A program made the translations under genes and the position numbers. The notes beneath the pieces were generated by a model. It worked only from the letters and a program-made list of their open reading frames with translations. It made no database searches and was not told where the DNA came from. Below are positions 36,321-45,109 of a DNA stretch of 64,000 nt, piece by piece (within the stretch, counting starts at the first letter, position 1; every line of letters starts with the position of its first letter). This DNA comes from Rhizobiaceae bacterium (lineage in GTDB: Bacteria > Pseudomonadota > Alphaproteobacteria > Rhizobiales > Rhizobiaceae): assembly GCA_028281105.1 (NCBI GenBank), contig JANQKQ010000026.1, forward strand, positions 124,001 to 188,000, written 5' to 3'.

Positions 36321-37893
36321 CGGTCCCACCCTGGGTCAGCATCATCCGACCGACTTTGGCGACATCCGCCTCTTCGGCCTGCAGTTGGCCGACGATCCGC
36401 CCGTTGGCCATCACCGCAATGCGATCGGCCAGCTCGAGAATCTCGTCCAATTCCTCGGAAACCAGCAGGACCGAGCCGCCATCGTCGCGAAACCGGCGGA
36501 GAATGGCGTGGATGGCGGCAATCCCTTTCAGGTCGACGCCGCGCGTCGGCTGGGAGACCACCAGGAGTTTCGGATCCGACGCGATCTCGCGAGCGAATAC
36601 CAGTCTTTGCTGGTTGCCGCCCGACAGGCTGGAAGCGGCATCGCCAAGCGCGCCGTAGCGCACCGCCAGCAGGTCGAGCCGCTGGCCGGCCTGCCGGCGC
36701 ATGGCCGCCAGGTCGAGTAGGCCGTGCCGATTGATCGGAGCCTTACGCTGGCTGCCGGCCACCACATTGGCTTCCACTGACGCGGCCAGTGCCAGGCCTT
36801 CGTCGCGGCGATTGGCGCTGACATAGCCCATGCCGAGCTCCCGGCGGTCGCGGTTGGGCAGGTTGGTGATATCGTCGCCCGCCAGAAAGATCGCGCCGTC
36901 GCTGACCGCGCGCAGCCCCACCAGACACTCGACCAGCTCGCTCTGGCCGTTGCCGGAAACTCCGGCGAGCCCGACGATCTCACCCTCATTGACTTGGAGA
37001 TCCACCCCGTGCAGCGGATGAGACTTCTCCAGCGCGGGCGTCGTCAGCCGGCGCGCTTCGAGCACGATCTCGCCGACAGCCCCTTTGCGCCTGCTTGAAG
37101 CGGGATGAGTCCGATCGCCCGCCTCGCCGATCATGTGGCCGGCGATGGTGTCGATGTCGGTGTCGGCCACCGGGCTCGAATAACACACCTCGCCGCGCCG
37201 AAAGACGGTGACCCGATCCGCCAGCGCCATGACCTCTTTCAGCTTGTGACTGACGAAAAGAATGGTCGTGCTGTCCTCGCGCAGCTTGCGCAGCAGAGAA
37301 AACAAATCCTCCACCTGCTGCGGCGCGAGGACGGCCGTGGGTTCGTCCAGGATTAAAATCCGCGCGCCGCGGCGCAGCAGGCGGATGATCTCGACGAATT
37401 GCTGGATGTGCACTGGGGTGCCGCCCGAGCGCCGGCTCCAGTCCACCTCGACCGCCGTGCGGCCGGCCAGTTCACGGCCCGAAGCCAGCGCGGCTTCCCA
37501 GTCGATGCGCGAAACCGGCCCGATACGCCGCACCAGCGGCTCGTCGCCGAGCACCAGGTTTTCCAGTAGCGTCAGATCCGGCGCCAGCATGAACTCCTGA
37601 TGCACCATGCCGATGCCCAGCTCGAAGGCGTGGCCGGGCCCGGAAAATCTCACATCGCGATCATCGACGATGATGCGGCCTGAATCGGGCTGCTCGATCC
37701 CCTGCAATATGCGCATCAGCGTTGATTTGCCGGCGCCGTTCTCCCCCACCACCGCGTGGATTTCACCCGGCGCGATGAAAATCGAGATATCGCTGTTGGC
37801 CTGGACCGCGCCGTACCGCTTGCACAGCCGCTCGGCGCCCAGGCAGACCGAAACCGGCGCGGAGGCGCTCGAGGCCGCAGCATGGGCATTCAT
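36313..37893 (-). CDS. BMP-type ABC importer ATPase with two nucleotide-binding domains
   Basis: 526 residues from the ATG at 37893. Two ABC domains in tandem, as in RbsA and nucleoside importers. Domain 1 has Walker A GENGAGKST near 52 and Walker B ILILDEPTAVL, but its signature is degraded to GTPVHIQQFVEI (relatives read LPVGxQQRVEI). Domain 2 has a Walker A lacking the Lys-Ser/Thr (GVSGNGQSEL), as usual in this class, with a good signature LSGGNQQRLV and Walker B ending in Gln (SQPTRGVD). Hence one composite ATP site is canonical and the other is degenerate on both faces. A stem-loop region of 164 bases separates it from the binding-protein gene. Confidence 0.94.
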   Translation of the reverse strand: MNAHAAASSASAPVSVCLGAERLCKRYGAVQANSDISIFIAPGEIHAVVGENGAGKSTLMRILQGIEQPDSGRIIVDDRDVRFSGPGHAFELGIGMVHQEFMLAPDLTLLENLVLGDEPLVRRIGPVSRIDWEAALASGRELAGRTAVEVDWSRRSGGTPVHIQQFVEIIRLLRRGARILILDEPTAVLAPQQVEDLFSLLRKLREDSTTILFVSHKLKEVMALADRVTVFRRGEVCYSSPVADTDIDTIAGHMIGEAGDRTHPASSRRKGAVGEIVLEARRLTTPALEKSHPLHGVDLQVNEGEIVGLAGVSGNGQSELVECLVGLRAVSDGAIFLAGDDITNLPNRDRRELGMGYVSANRRDEGLALAASVEANVVAGSQRKAPINRHGLLDLAAMRRQAGQRLDLLAVRYGALGDAASSLSGGNQQRLVFAREIASDPKLLVVSQPTRGVDLKGIAAIHAILRRFRDDGGSVLLVSEELDEILELADRIAVMANGRIVGQLQAEEADVAKVGRMMLTQGGTDD

Positions 37894-37993
37894 AGGCGCA
37901 ACTTTCGCAACTGGGCACATCGCGGATCGGCGGACATCCGCACGTCACACGCGAAAAAACAAGAACCGGAGCATGCCTGTCTACCCGGTCTAT

Positions 37994-38037
37994 TGGAGAA
38001 ACCGCTCCACCGGAAGGGCAGCCGAAACCGCCCTTCC
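37994..38037 (-). other. Intercistronic hairpins between binding-protein and ATPase genes
   Basis: GGAAGGGC (38012-38019) and GCCCTTCC (38030-38037) form a perfect 8-bp stem, extendable by two pairs, followed on the minus strand by a 5-bp stem (38005-38009 with 37994-37998). They lie just after the binding-protein stop. Such structures protect the upstream mRNA and reduce read-through, giving binding protein in excess of the membrane subunits; that role is inferred. Confidence 0.6.
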
Positions 38038-38057
38038 AGCGGGAGGATGATCCCGGA

Positions 38058-39092
38058 CTATTTGAAGAATTCCGGGTAGCCTTCGCTCGACACATCCCAT
38101 ACGTCGATCTTGCCGGCGATGATGTCCGCTTCAAGCTGAGCGACCTTTTCCAGATAGGCGGCCGGAATCATGTCCTTGGTGTGGTTCATGTCCGACAGCG
38201 CGACACCGTTCTGCGCCAGGCCGAAATCCATGATCTCGCCACCGGGAAACTCACCCTGGGCATAGGCTTCGATGACGTTCTCGACCGCCACGTCAACCCG
38301 CTTGAGCACCGACGTCAGGACGCTGCCCGGAGCCATGCCGTCCTGATCGGTATCGACGCCGATCGCATAGTGCCCGGCAGCCTTCGCCGCCTCGATGATG
38401 CCTATACCGGTGCCGCCGGCAACCTGGTAGACGATGTCGGCGCCTTCATCGAACATCGCCTTGGCCATCTGCTGGCCCTTGGCCGGATCGCCGAACGAGT
38501 CCGAATAGGCGACCTTGACCTCAATGTCCGGATTGATCGCCTGGGCGCCTTGGATGTAACCGACGATGAACTTGTCGATGCCCGGCGCCTTCACCCCGCC
38601 AATCACCCCGATCACCGCATCTTCATTGATGCCCTTGATCGAGGTGTCGGTGGTCACCTGGGCCGCCAGCGCGCCGGCCAGGTACGAACCCTCATGCTCG
38701 GCGAATACGACCGAGGCCACATTGTCGCCCTTGCGGGTCTGGTTCATGATCACCCAGTTGGCGTCCGGGTAGTCGACGGCCAGTTTTTCCATCGGCTCGC
38801 CGTGAATCCACTCCAGCGAGATGACCAGGCCGAACCCGCCATCGGCGGCACGGCGCATGATCTCCTCGCCCTGGGCCGCAACGTCCTTTGATTCGATGGG
38901 GCGGCCCTCGACCCCGGTCTTCGCCAGGCCGGCCTCGAAGCCTGCATTGGCGGTGTCGTTCCAAGCGCCATCGCCCAGGCCGCCCTGGGCGATGATCAGC
39001 GCGGCCGGCGCCACGTCGGCCGCCATGGCCGGCATTGCCATGCCCAGCGACAGGGCGGCAAATCCGCCAGCGATTGCCGTTGATTTCAACAT
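38058..39092 (-). CDS. BMP family ABC transporter substrate-binding protein
   Basis: 344 residues with a Sec signal peptide (MLKSTAIAGGFAALSLGM, cleavage near AMA) and no lipobox Cys, so free in the periplasm. The mature part matches the basic membrane protein (PnrA/BmpA-like) fold: IIAQGGLGDGAWNDTANAGF near the start (ligand Asp/Asn), VSLEWIHGEPM, GVIGGVKAPGIDKFIVGY and QVAGGTGIGIIEAAK, then GVDTDQDGM. Related proteins bind purine nucleosides, but the ligand here is not provable. One base separates it from the gntR stop. Confidence 0.93.
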   Translation of the reverse strand: MLKSTAIAGGFAALSLGMAMPAMAADVAPAALIIAQGGLGDGAWNDTANAGFEAGLAKTGVEGRPIESKDVAAQGEEIMRRAADGGFGLVISLEWIHGEPMEKLAVDYPDANWVIMNQTRKGDNVASVVFAEHEGSYLAGALAAQVTTDTSIKGINEDAVIGVIGGVKAPGIDKFIVGYIQGAQAINPDIEVKVAYSDSFGDPAKGQQMAKAMFDEGADIVYQVAGGTGIGIIEAAKAAGHYAIGVDTDQDGMAPGSVLTSVLKRVDVAVENVIEAYAQGEFPGGEIMDFGLAQNGVALSDMNHTKDMIPAAYLEKVAQLEADIIAGKIDVWDVSSEGYPEFFK

Positions 39093-39093
39093 T

Positions 39094-39909
39094 CTATTTC
39101 CTCCCTTTTCTAGGATTGGACACCCGTCCGCCAAGGCTGAGAACGTTGTGCTCGTCGGGAGCCGGTCGTTCGCTATGTGCCGTGACCAGACGCATGTCAT
39201 AGGTGTAGAACTCGCCGTGATAGACCGCCTCGACAGCCTCGACCAACCGGCCCGAACCGTCATAGGAGCGGCGGAACACCACCATCACCGCCGTGGGATC
39301 GGCAAGATCGAGCAGCCGGGTTTCCTCCCGGTTGGCTAGCCGCGTGGTGACCCGTTCGCGCGCCTCGGCGACCTTGTGCCCGGCCACCTCCAGCGCCTTG
39401 TAAAGTGAAAAATCACCGGCGCGCAGCGCGGTCTCGTCCTTATCGCCGAACGCTTCGACGCGCCGCGCCACATGGGCGGGCACCAGCGAGCGGTGAAGCG
39501 CGCAGGCCACGCCGTCGAGCAGGCGCAGCCGGCACAGATAGACCGCCGGCCCGCCACAATCGAACTCGCGAATCTGCTCCGGCGTGGCGGGGGCGAAATC
39601 GATGACGCAATGGCGCGAAGCGTGCCCCTCGCCGGCCGCCGCCTCGGTGAAACTCAGCAGATTGCCGGCGCGGCGGCGCAAGGACGGCCGGGCGACGAAA
39701 CTGCCCGCGCCCTGGCGGCGGTGGATGATGCCGTCGCCTACCAGTTGCTCGATGGCGCGCACCGCTGTGCCCCTGCTAACCCCGTGATCGGCACAAAGCT
39801 GCGCTTCCGACGGCAGCCGGTCGCCCGGCTTGAACACGCCGTGCTCGATGCGATGGCGCAAATCCTCGGCCAGGGCCAGATAGCGCGGTTGGGCGGCAAG
39901 CTTCTGCAT
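39094..39909 (-). CDS. GntR/HutC-family transcriptional regulator
   Basis: 271 residues. N-terminal winged helix-turn-helix (about residues 8-75; GDRLPSEAQLCADHGVSRGTAVRAIE is the typical helix pair, followed by the wing RRQGAGSFVARP) and a C-terminal UTRA effector domain (about 95-240; ESYD-like VFRRSYDGSGRLVEAVEAVYHGEFY). First gene of the importer and catabolic run, so probably its local ligand-controlled repressor. A 12-bp palindrome lies 23 bases before its start codon, over the likely -35 box. The predicted transcript would begin at or next to the ATG. Confidence 0.92.
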   Translation of the reverse strand: MQKLAAQPRYLALAEDLRHRIEHGVFKPGDRLPSEAQLCADHGVSRGTAVRAIEQLVGDGIIHRRQGAGSFVARPSLRRRAGNLLSFTEAAAGEGHASRHCVIDFAPATPEQIREFDCGGPAVYLCRLRLLDGVACALHRSLVPAHVARRVEAFGDKDETALRAGDFSLYKALEVAGHKVAEARERVTTRLANREETRLLDLADPTAVMVVFRRSYDGSGRLVEAVEAVYHGEFYTYDMRLVTAHSERPAPDEHNVLSLGGRVSNPRKGRK

Positions 39910-39915
39910 GAGGGA

Positions 39916-39943
39916 AGCATAATATGCCCAGTTGACTAGTCAA
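39916..39943 (-). promoter_or_regulatory. gntR promoter with overlapping operator palindrome
   Basis: On the minus strand TTGACT (39943-39938), a 16-base spacer and TATGCT (39921-39916) form a promoter only 6 bases from the gntR ATG at 39909, which implies a leaderless or nearly leaderless mRNA. TTGACTAGTCAA (39932-39943), a perfect 12-bp palindrome, covers the -35 box and resembles the short inverted sites of GntR/HutC regulators, so autorepression is likely. The site is 194 bases from the divergent molybdoenzyme gene. Confidence 0.6.
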
Positions 39944-40136
39944 GTTGTTTCACGCCGTGAGATGCGAAGCGATGTCAGTGCGGCCGCTCGGACCGGGCCA
40001 AACCGGTCGAAACCCGCATAAGGATCGGTGGCCGGCAGCGCCGCCCATCGACACGTCGTCGCCCGCCCGGTACTGTCCGCCGCACCTGGCTTCATCCGCC
40101 CGGCAACAGGGCGAAACCGAAATCCGCGAGAGGCAA

Positions 40137-42458
40137 ATGAAGACACAGGTGGCGAGCCGCTACACCGCCGCCCATTGGGGCACCTATCGCGTCGACGGCC
40201 CGCCCGGCGATCCGCGTCTTGCGCCGATCGACGACGATCCCGCGCCGTCTCCGATCGCGCGCGGCTGGATTGACGCGGCACGCGACACATCGACGAGGAT
40301 CGCCAGACCGGCAGTGCGCAAAGGCTGGCTGGAACGGCGCGAAACCGTCAATCGTTGTCGCGATAGCTTCGTCGAGGTCGATTGGGATACCGCCCTCGAT
40401 CTGGTGGCGGAGGAGTTGAAACGCGTTACCGGCGAGCACGGCAACCAGGCGATCTTCGCCGGCTCCTACGGCTGGGCCAGCGCCGGCCGTTTCCACCACG
40501 CCCAGTCCCAGTTGCGGCGCTTTCTCAATACGATCGGCGGTTTCGTCCCCGCCAGGGACACTTACTCCCACGCGGCAGCCGAAGTGTTGCTGCCGCATAT
40601 CGTCGGCATGACGAACCGCTCGTTCCAGGACAACATGACCAGTCTGCAACTGGTCGCCGATCATTGCGAGCTGCTGATCGCCTTCGGCGGCATCTCCGCC
40701 AGAACCGCGCAGATCACCTCGTCGGGCACGTCGTGCCACGAAGTGGACGGCTGGCTGGCGAAATTCGCGGCCGGCGGCTCGGCGGTGGTCAACGTCTCGC
40801 CGCAACGCTCGGACTTCGCGGCCGAAGGCAATGTGCGCTGGCTGGCGGTCCGACCCAACACCGACACCGCGCTGATGCTCGCGCTTGCCCACACGGTGTT
40901 GAGCAAGGGCCTGCACGATGAAGCCTTCCTGCAAACCCGGTGCAACGGATGGCGGACCTTCAAGGCCTATCTGACCGGCGAGACGGACGGCATAGCCAAG
41001 AGCGCGGCGTGGGCGGCGCAAATATGCTCGGTGAGCGAAGACGAGATCATCGATCTGGCCACCGAAATGGCGCGAAAACGCACCATGATCACGCTGGCCT
41101 GGGGTATCCAGCGCGCCGACCATGGCGAGCAGCCCCTGTGGGCCGGCCTGGCGCTGGCGGCGATGCTCGGCCAGATCGGCCAGCCCGGCACCGGTTTCGG
41201 CTTCGGTTACGGCTCGGTTACCCCCGTCGGGCGCAGTGGCAGATTGCTGCCCTGGCCCTCGGTTCCCCAAGGCGTGAACCCGGTTTCGCAATTCATCCCG
41301 GTCGCCCGTATCGCCGATATGCTGCTCCATCCGGGTGAGGAATTCGCCTACAACGGCGGCACGCATATCTATCCGCACGCGCGCATCGTGTGGTGGGCCG
41401 GCGGCAATCCGTTCCACCACCATCAGGATCTGTACCGCCTGGAGGAAGCCTGGAAGAGGCCCGATACGGTGATCGTCAACGAGCCCTGGTGGACGGCCAC
41501 CGCCAAACGCGCCGACATCGTATTGCCGGTCACCACGCCGCTGGAGCGCGATGACATCATGATGAACCGCCGCGATTCCGCACTGGTGTGGATGAGCAGG
41601 CTGCTGGAGCCGGCGGGCGAGGCGCGCTGCGACCACGCAGTATTTCGCGGTCTCGCCGAACGCATGGGCACCGGCGACGCGTTCACCGGCGGGCGCGACG
41701 AGAGCGAATGGCTTGCCTGGCTATGGGAGCGCGCGCAAGCCGTGGCCCGCGATCATGGCTTCGAACTGCCCGAACTCGATGAATTCCGCCGCGGCGGCAT
41801 CTTCCGCTGTCCGCACGACGATGAACACCACATCCAGCTTGAAGACTTCGCACGCGACCCGCAGGCCTCGCCGCTGGCCACATCAAGCGGCAGGATCGAG
41901 ATCGTCTCTTCGGCCATCGCCGGCTTCGATCTGCCCGATTGCCCGGCCCATCCCACCTGGATCGAGCCGGCCGAATGGCTGGGCGGCGAAATGGCCAAGG
42001 ACGGAGCGCTGCATCTGGTATCCGGCCAGCCGGCGCCACGTCTGCACGGGCAGTTGGACAACGGCTCCCACTCGCGTGCCGCCAAGGTCGCCGGCCGCGA
42101 GCCGGTGGTCATCCATCCGCACACGGCCGCCGAGCGCGGCGTTACCGACGGCGACGTGGTGCGCCTGTTCAACGATCGCGGCGCGTGTCTGGCCGGCGCG
42201 GTGCTGAGCGAGGACATAAGGCCCGACTGCGTCGCGCTCGCCACCGGCGCCTGGTTCGATCCGCAGAACGTGGACGGCCAGGCGATCGAGGCGCACGGCA
42301 ATCCCAACGTATTGACCATCGACAAGGGCACGTCATCGCTGGCCCAGGGCAATATCGCCCACACGGCGCTGGTCTGGATGGAAAAGTGGACCGGCCCGGT
42401 GCCGGCCGTCGAGGCACACCGTCCACCCCCGATCGAACCGTTTGACGACGTGAGCTAG
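40137..42458 (+). CDS. BisC/TorA-type molybdopterin oxidoreductase
   Basis: 773 residues from the ATG at 40137 (GAGAGG upstream), the size of E. coli BisC. No twin-arginine signal and no N-terminal iron-sulfur cysteines, so a cytoplasmic DMSO-reductase-family enzyme using bis-MGD. The motif AGSYGWASAGRFHH holds the expected serine Mo ligand (Ser115). Further marks: WGIQRADHGEQPLWAG, WWAGGNPFHHHQDL, and the C-terminal cofactor-binding cap HPHTAAERGVTDGDVVRLFNDRG. Likely reduces biotin sulfoxide, methionine sulfoxide or a related S/N-oxide. The open frame upstream to 39945 lacks a ribosome site and homology. Diverges from gntR. Confidence 0.92.
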   Translation: MKTQVASRYTAAHWGTYRVDGPPGDPRLAPIDDDPAPSPIARGWIDAARDTSTRIARPAVRKGWLERRETVNRCRDSFVEVDWDTALDLVAEELKRVTGEHGNQAIFAGSYGWASAGRFHHAQSQLRRFLNTIGGFVPARDTYSHAAAEVLLPHIVGMTNRSFQDNMTSLQLVADHCELLIAFGGISARTAQITSSGTSCHEVDGWLAKFAAGGSAVVNVSPQRSDFAAEGNVRWLAVRPNTDTALMLALAHTVLSKGLHDEAFLQTRCNGWRTFKAYLTGETDGIAKSAAWAAQICSVSEDEIIDLATEMARKRTMITLAWGIQRADHGEQPLWAGLALAAMLGQIGQPGTGFGFGYGSVTPVGRSGRLLPWPSVPQGVNPVSQFIPVARIADMLLHPGEEFAYNGGTHIYPHARIVWWAGGNPFHHHQDLYRLEEAWKRPDTVIVNEPWWTATAKRADIVLPVTTPLERDDIMMNRRDSALVWMSRLLEPAGEARCDHAVFRGLAERMGTGDAFTGGRDESEWLAWLWERAQAVARDHGFELPELDEFRRGGIFRCPHDDEHHIQLEDFARDPQASPLATSSGRIEIVSSAIAGFDLPDCPAHPTWIEPAEWLGGEMAKDGALHLVSGQPAPRLHGQLDNGSHSRAAKVAGREPVVIHPHTAAERGVTDGDVVRLFNDRGACLAGAVLSEDIRPDCVALATGAWFDPQNVDGQAIEAHGNPNVLTIDKGTSSLAQGNIAHTALVWMEKWTGPVPAVEAHRPPPIEPFDDVS

Positions 42459-42533
42459 CGACGGGCACCGGCAAAGACCTCGACCTGATCGCCGCCTTCG
42501 TGTACATCCGCTGGGATTTTACAGGGAAGACCC

Positions 42534-43139
42534 ATGGAAAAATTCACCACGCTTACCAGCGCGGCCGCGCCGCTGGCGATCATCAATATCGACACAGACA
42601 TGATCATCCCGAAGGATTATCTCAAAACCATCAAGCGCACCGGGCTGGGCAAGGGCCTGTTCGCCGAGCAGCGCTACCTGGACGATGGCTCGGATAACCC
42701 CGACTTCGTGCTCAACCAGCCCGCCTATCGCAATGCGCAGATCCTGGTCGCTGGCGACAATTTCGGTTGCGGCTCGTCGCGCGAGCACGCGCCCTGGGCG
42801 CTGCTGGATTTTGGCATCCGCTGCGTCATCTCCACTTCCTTCGCCGACATCTTCTACAACAACTGCTTCAAGAACGGCGTTCTGCCGATCGTGGTGACCC
42901 AGGAACAGCTCGACGAACTGATGGACGACGCCAGGCGCGGCGCCAACGCTACCCTGACCGTCGATCTGGAGTCCCAGACGATCCGCGGCCCCGACGGCGG
43001 CGAAATCCGTTTCGACATCGATGCGGACCGCAAGCACCGGCTTCTGAACGGCATCGACGACATCGGCGAAACCCTGGGTAACGTCGAAGCCATCGACCGC
43101 TACGAGACGCGCCAGGCCGACGACCGGCCCTGGATCTAA
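42534..43139 (+). CDS. leuD: 3-isopropylmalate dehydratase small subunit
   Basis: Small subunit of the aconitase-like isomerase of leucine synthesis; its partner LeuC is not in the window. 201 residues. The swivelling-domain marks are [18 protein letters not shown] and [17 protein letters not shown], then [17 protein letters not shown]. An AGGGAAG ribosome site precedes the ATG. 75 bases after the molybdoenzyme and 74 before leuB, so leuD and leuB may share a transcript. Confidence 0.97.
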   Translation: MEKFTTLTSAAAPLAIINIDTDMIIPKDYLKTIKRTGLGKGLFAEQRYLDDGSDNPDFVLNQPAYRNAQILVAGDNFGCGSSREHAPWALLDFGIRCVISTSFADIFYNNCFKNGVLPIVVTQEQLDELMDDARRGANATLTVDLESQTIRGPDGGEIRFDIDADRKHRLLNGIDDIGETLGNVEAIDRYETRQADDRPWI

Positions 43140-43213
43140 GACCCCCAACCGGTTCGCCTCTACCGGCCCGGAACCGCGGGCACGATGCACATCGCTTTCG
43201 GAACCTTGAAAAA

Positions 43214-44317
43214 ATGACCACACGAAAACTCCTCCTCCTGCCCGGCGACGGGGTCGGACCCGAGACCATGAACCAGATGCGCAAGCTGATCGACTGGGCC
43301 AATCGCGAGCATGCGGCCGGCTTCGAAATCGAGGAGGGACTGGTCGGCGGCGCCGCCTACGACGCCCATGGCGCCTCGATTTCCGAACAAGACATGGCCA
43401 AGGCGCTTGCCGCCGACGCGGTGCTGTTCGGCGCGGTGGGCGGACCGAAATGGGACGACGTTGCTTACGAGGTTCGCCCGGAGGCCGGCCTGTTACGGCT
43501 GCGCAAGGATCTGGGCCTGTTCGCCAATCTGCGCCCGGCGATCTGCTACCCCGCGCTCGCCGATTCCTCATCGCTGCGCAAGGAGGTGGTCGAGGGGCTT
43601 GATATCCTGATCGTGCGCGAACTGACCGGCGGCGTCTATTTCGGCGAGCCAAAGGAGATCACCGATCTGGGCAACGGCCAGAAGCGCGCCATCGACACCC
43701 AAATCTACGACACGTTCGAGATCGAACGCATCTCTTCAGTCGCGTTCGAACTGGCGCGCACACGCACCAACCGGGTGTGCTCGATGGAAAAGCGCAATGT
43801 GATGAAGTCGGGCGTGCTGTGGAACGAGGTGGTCACCGCCACCCACGCCGCCGGTTATAAGGACGTGGAACTGACCCACATGCTGGCCGACGCCGGCGGC
43901 ATGCAGCTGGTGCGCTGGCCCAAGCAGTTCGACGTCATCGTCACCGACAACCTGTTCGGCGATATGCTCTCCGACGTCGCCGCCATGCTCACCGGCTCGC
44001 TGGGCATGCTGCCTTCCGCCTCGCTGGGCGCGCCCGACGAAGCCACCGGCTCACGCCGCGCGCTTTACGAGCCGGTGCACGGCTCTGCCCCCGACATCGC
44101 CGGCCAGGGCATCGCCAACCCAATCGCCATGATCGCCAGCTTCGCCATGTGCCTGCGCTATTCCTTCGATATGGTCGAACCAGCCGGTCAGGTGGAAGAA
44201 GCGATCGCCGCCGTCCTGGACGCCGGCAAGCGCACCGCTGACATCATGTCCGACGGCTGCGAGCAGCTGTCCACCGACGCGATGGGCGATGCGATTGTCG
44301 AGCAGCTGACCGGTTAG
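43214..44317 (+). CDS. leuB: 3-isopropylmalate dehydrogenase
   Basis: NAD-dependent oxidative decarboxylation in leucine synthesis. 367 residues. Begins [28 protein letters not shown], the substrate arginines in [27 protein letters not shown], the Lys of [11 protein letters not shown], the Mg-binding Asp in [16 protein letters not shown], and the NAD loop [18 protein letters not shown] are all intact. Its stop lies 15 bases from the end of the opposing FeeM-like gene, with a compact hairpin between. Confidence 0.98.
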   Translation: MTTRKLLLLPGDGVGPETMNQMRKLIDWANREHAAGFEIEEGLVGGAAYDAHGASISEQDMAKALAADAVLFGAVGGPKWDDVAYEVRPEAGLLRLRKDLGLFANLRPAICYPALADSSSLRKEVVEGLDILIVRELTGGVYFGEPKEITDLGNGQKRAIDTQIYDTFEIERISSVAFELARTRTNRVCSMEKRNVMKSGVLWNEVVTATHAAGYKDVELTHMLADAGGMQLVRWPKQFDVIVTDNLFGDMLSDVAAMLTGSLGMLPSASLGAPDEATGSRRALYEPVHGSAPDIAGQGIANPIAMIASFAMCLRYSFDMVEPAGQVEEAIAAVLDAGKRTADIMSDGCEQLSTDAMGDAIVEQLTG

Positions 44318-44337
44318 CCTGAGCGAACGCGTTCAGG
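44318..44337. terminator. Shared hairpin at leuB / FeeM-like 3' ends
   Basis: CCTGAGCG and CGTTCAGG pair over 8 bp (one G-T) around an AACG loop, directly after the leuB stop and covering the last bases of the opposing gene. It can fold in both transcripts. There is no T tract, so it is at best a weak bidirectional terminator. Confidence 0.4.
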
Positions 44338-45067
44338 CCGATCTCGCCAGCATGGGGACCACCCGCGCCGGCTCGCGGTTCACGCCCTGGTCGGGCCGTC
44401 GTTCGAACATCATGCGGCGCTCGGTGAAGGTCGACTGAAAGAACGGCCGGCGCTGCAGCACCTGCTCGCGCAGTTCCGCGACGCTGCCCCGCATCAGGCA
44501 GATCGGATCCTTGAGCGTGGGATAGGGGCGCGGCTCGCACAACGGCTTGGAGCCGAACACCCGGCGATAGAACGCGCGATGCTCCTTGCGCACGGTCGCC
44601 AGGCAATAGTCCGCCTCGAAGTGCTCGGCGGCCAGACAGATCAGCCGCAACGTCAGATAGGGCAGCTCCGGGGTCCGCCGCGAGATCTCCGCATCGGCCA
44701 CGAACCGGGTCGGGTCGACGACCACCTGCCCGGCATCGATCATCGGGCCGACGATGTCGGGAAAGACATCGAGCGCGGGACCCATCGGGTTTTCCGGCGA
44801 GATCACGTGCAGGCGGATCGATCCCACCAGACGGCCGGCCATGTGCACCCCGAAGATCCAGCAGTTCTCCAGCCTGTCATAGGCGTCGGTAAAGCGAAGC
44901 TGGGTGTTGGGATGGATCGCGCCTTCGCGCAGATACGCGCGATAGCGCAGCCGGTATATGGCCTCCTTCTCCCAGTCGGTGTGCGCCAGCCGGTAATCCG
45001 TTTCCTGCAGGCAGTCGTAAACCCGGTGAACAAAGGACTGTTCACGCCCAAGCACTTCAACAAACAT
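44333..45067 (-). CDS. FeeM-type N-acyl amino acid synthase domain protein (LuxI-like fold)
   Basis: 244 residues resembling the N-acyl amino acid synthase FeeM / PEP-CTERM-associated acyltransferase group, structurally related to acyl-homoserine-lactone synthases and GNAT enzymes. Supporting pieces are EKEAIYRLRYRAYLREGAI near 33-51, DAYDRLENCWIFGVHMAGRLVGSIRLHV near 62-88, and VVDPTRFVADAEISRRTPELPYLTLRL near 115-141, followed by ATVRKEHRAFYRRVFG. The expected reaction is transfer of an acyl group from acyl-ACP to an amine or amino acid; the product is unknown. The ATG at 45067 is used (MFVEVLGREQ). Two CtrA-type boxes precede it; the GGDEF-EAL gene is upstream on the same strand. Confidence 0.75.
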   Translation of the reverse strand: MFVEVLGREQSFVHRVYDCLQETDYRLAHTDWEKEAIYRLRYRAYLREGAIHPNTQLRFTDAYDRLENCWIFGVHMAGRLVGSIRLHVISPENPMGPALDVFPDIVGPMIDAGQVVVDPTRFVADAEISRRTPELPYLTLRLICLAAEHFEADYCLATVRKEHRAFYRRVFGSKPLCEPRPYPTLKDPICLMRGSVAELREQVLQRRPFFQSTFTERRMMFERRPDQGVNREPARVVPMLARSA

Positions 45068-45109
45068 GGATCGTCCCCGCTCAGATCTCCGCATCGAGAT
45101 GCCGAGCAG

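Noticed and set aside
42449-42700. Small frame running through the gap before leuD into leuD
   Set aside because: Begins with plausible-looking residues but continues out of frame through leuD; no ribosome site and no homology recognised.
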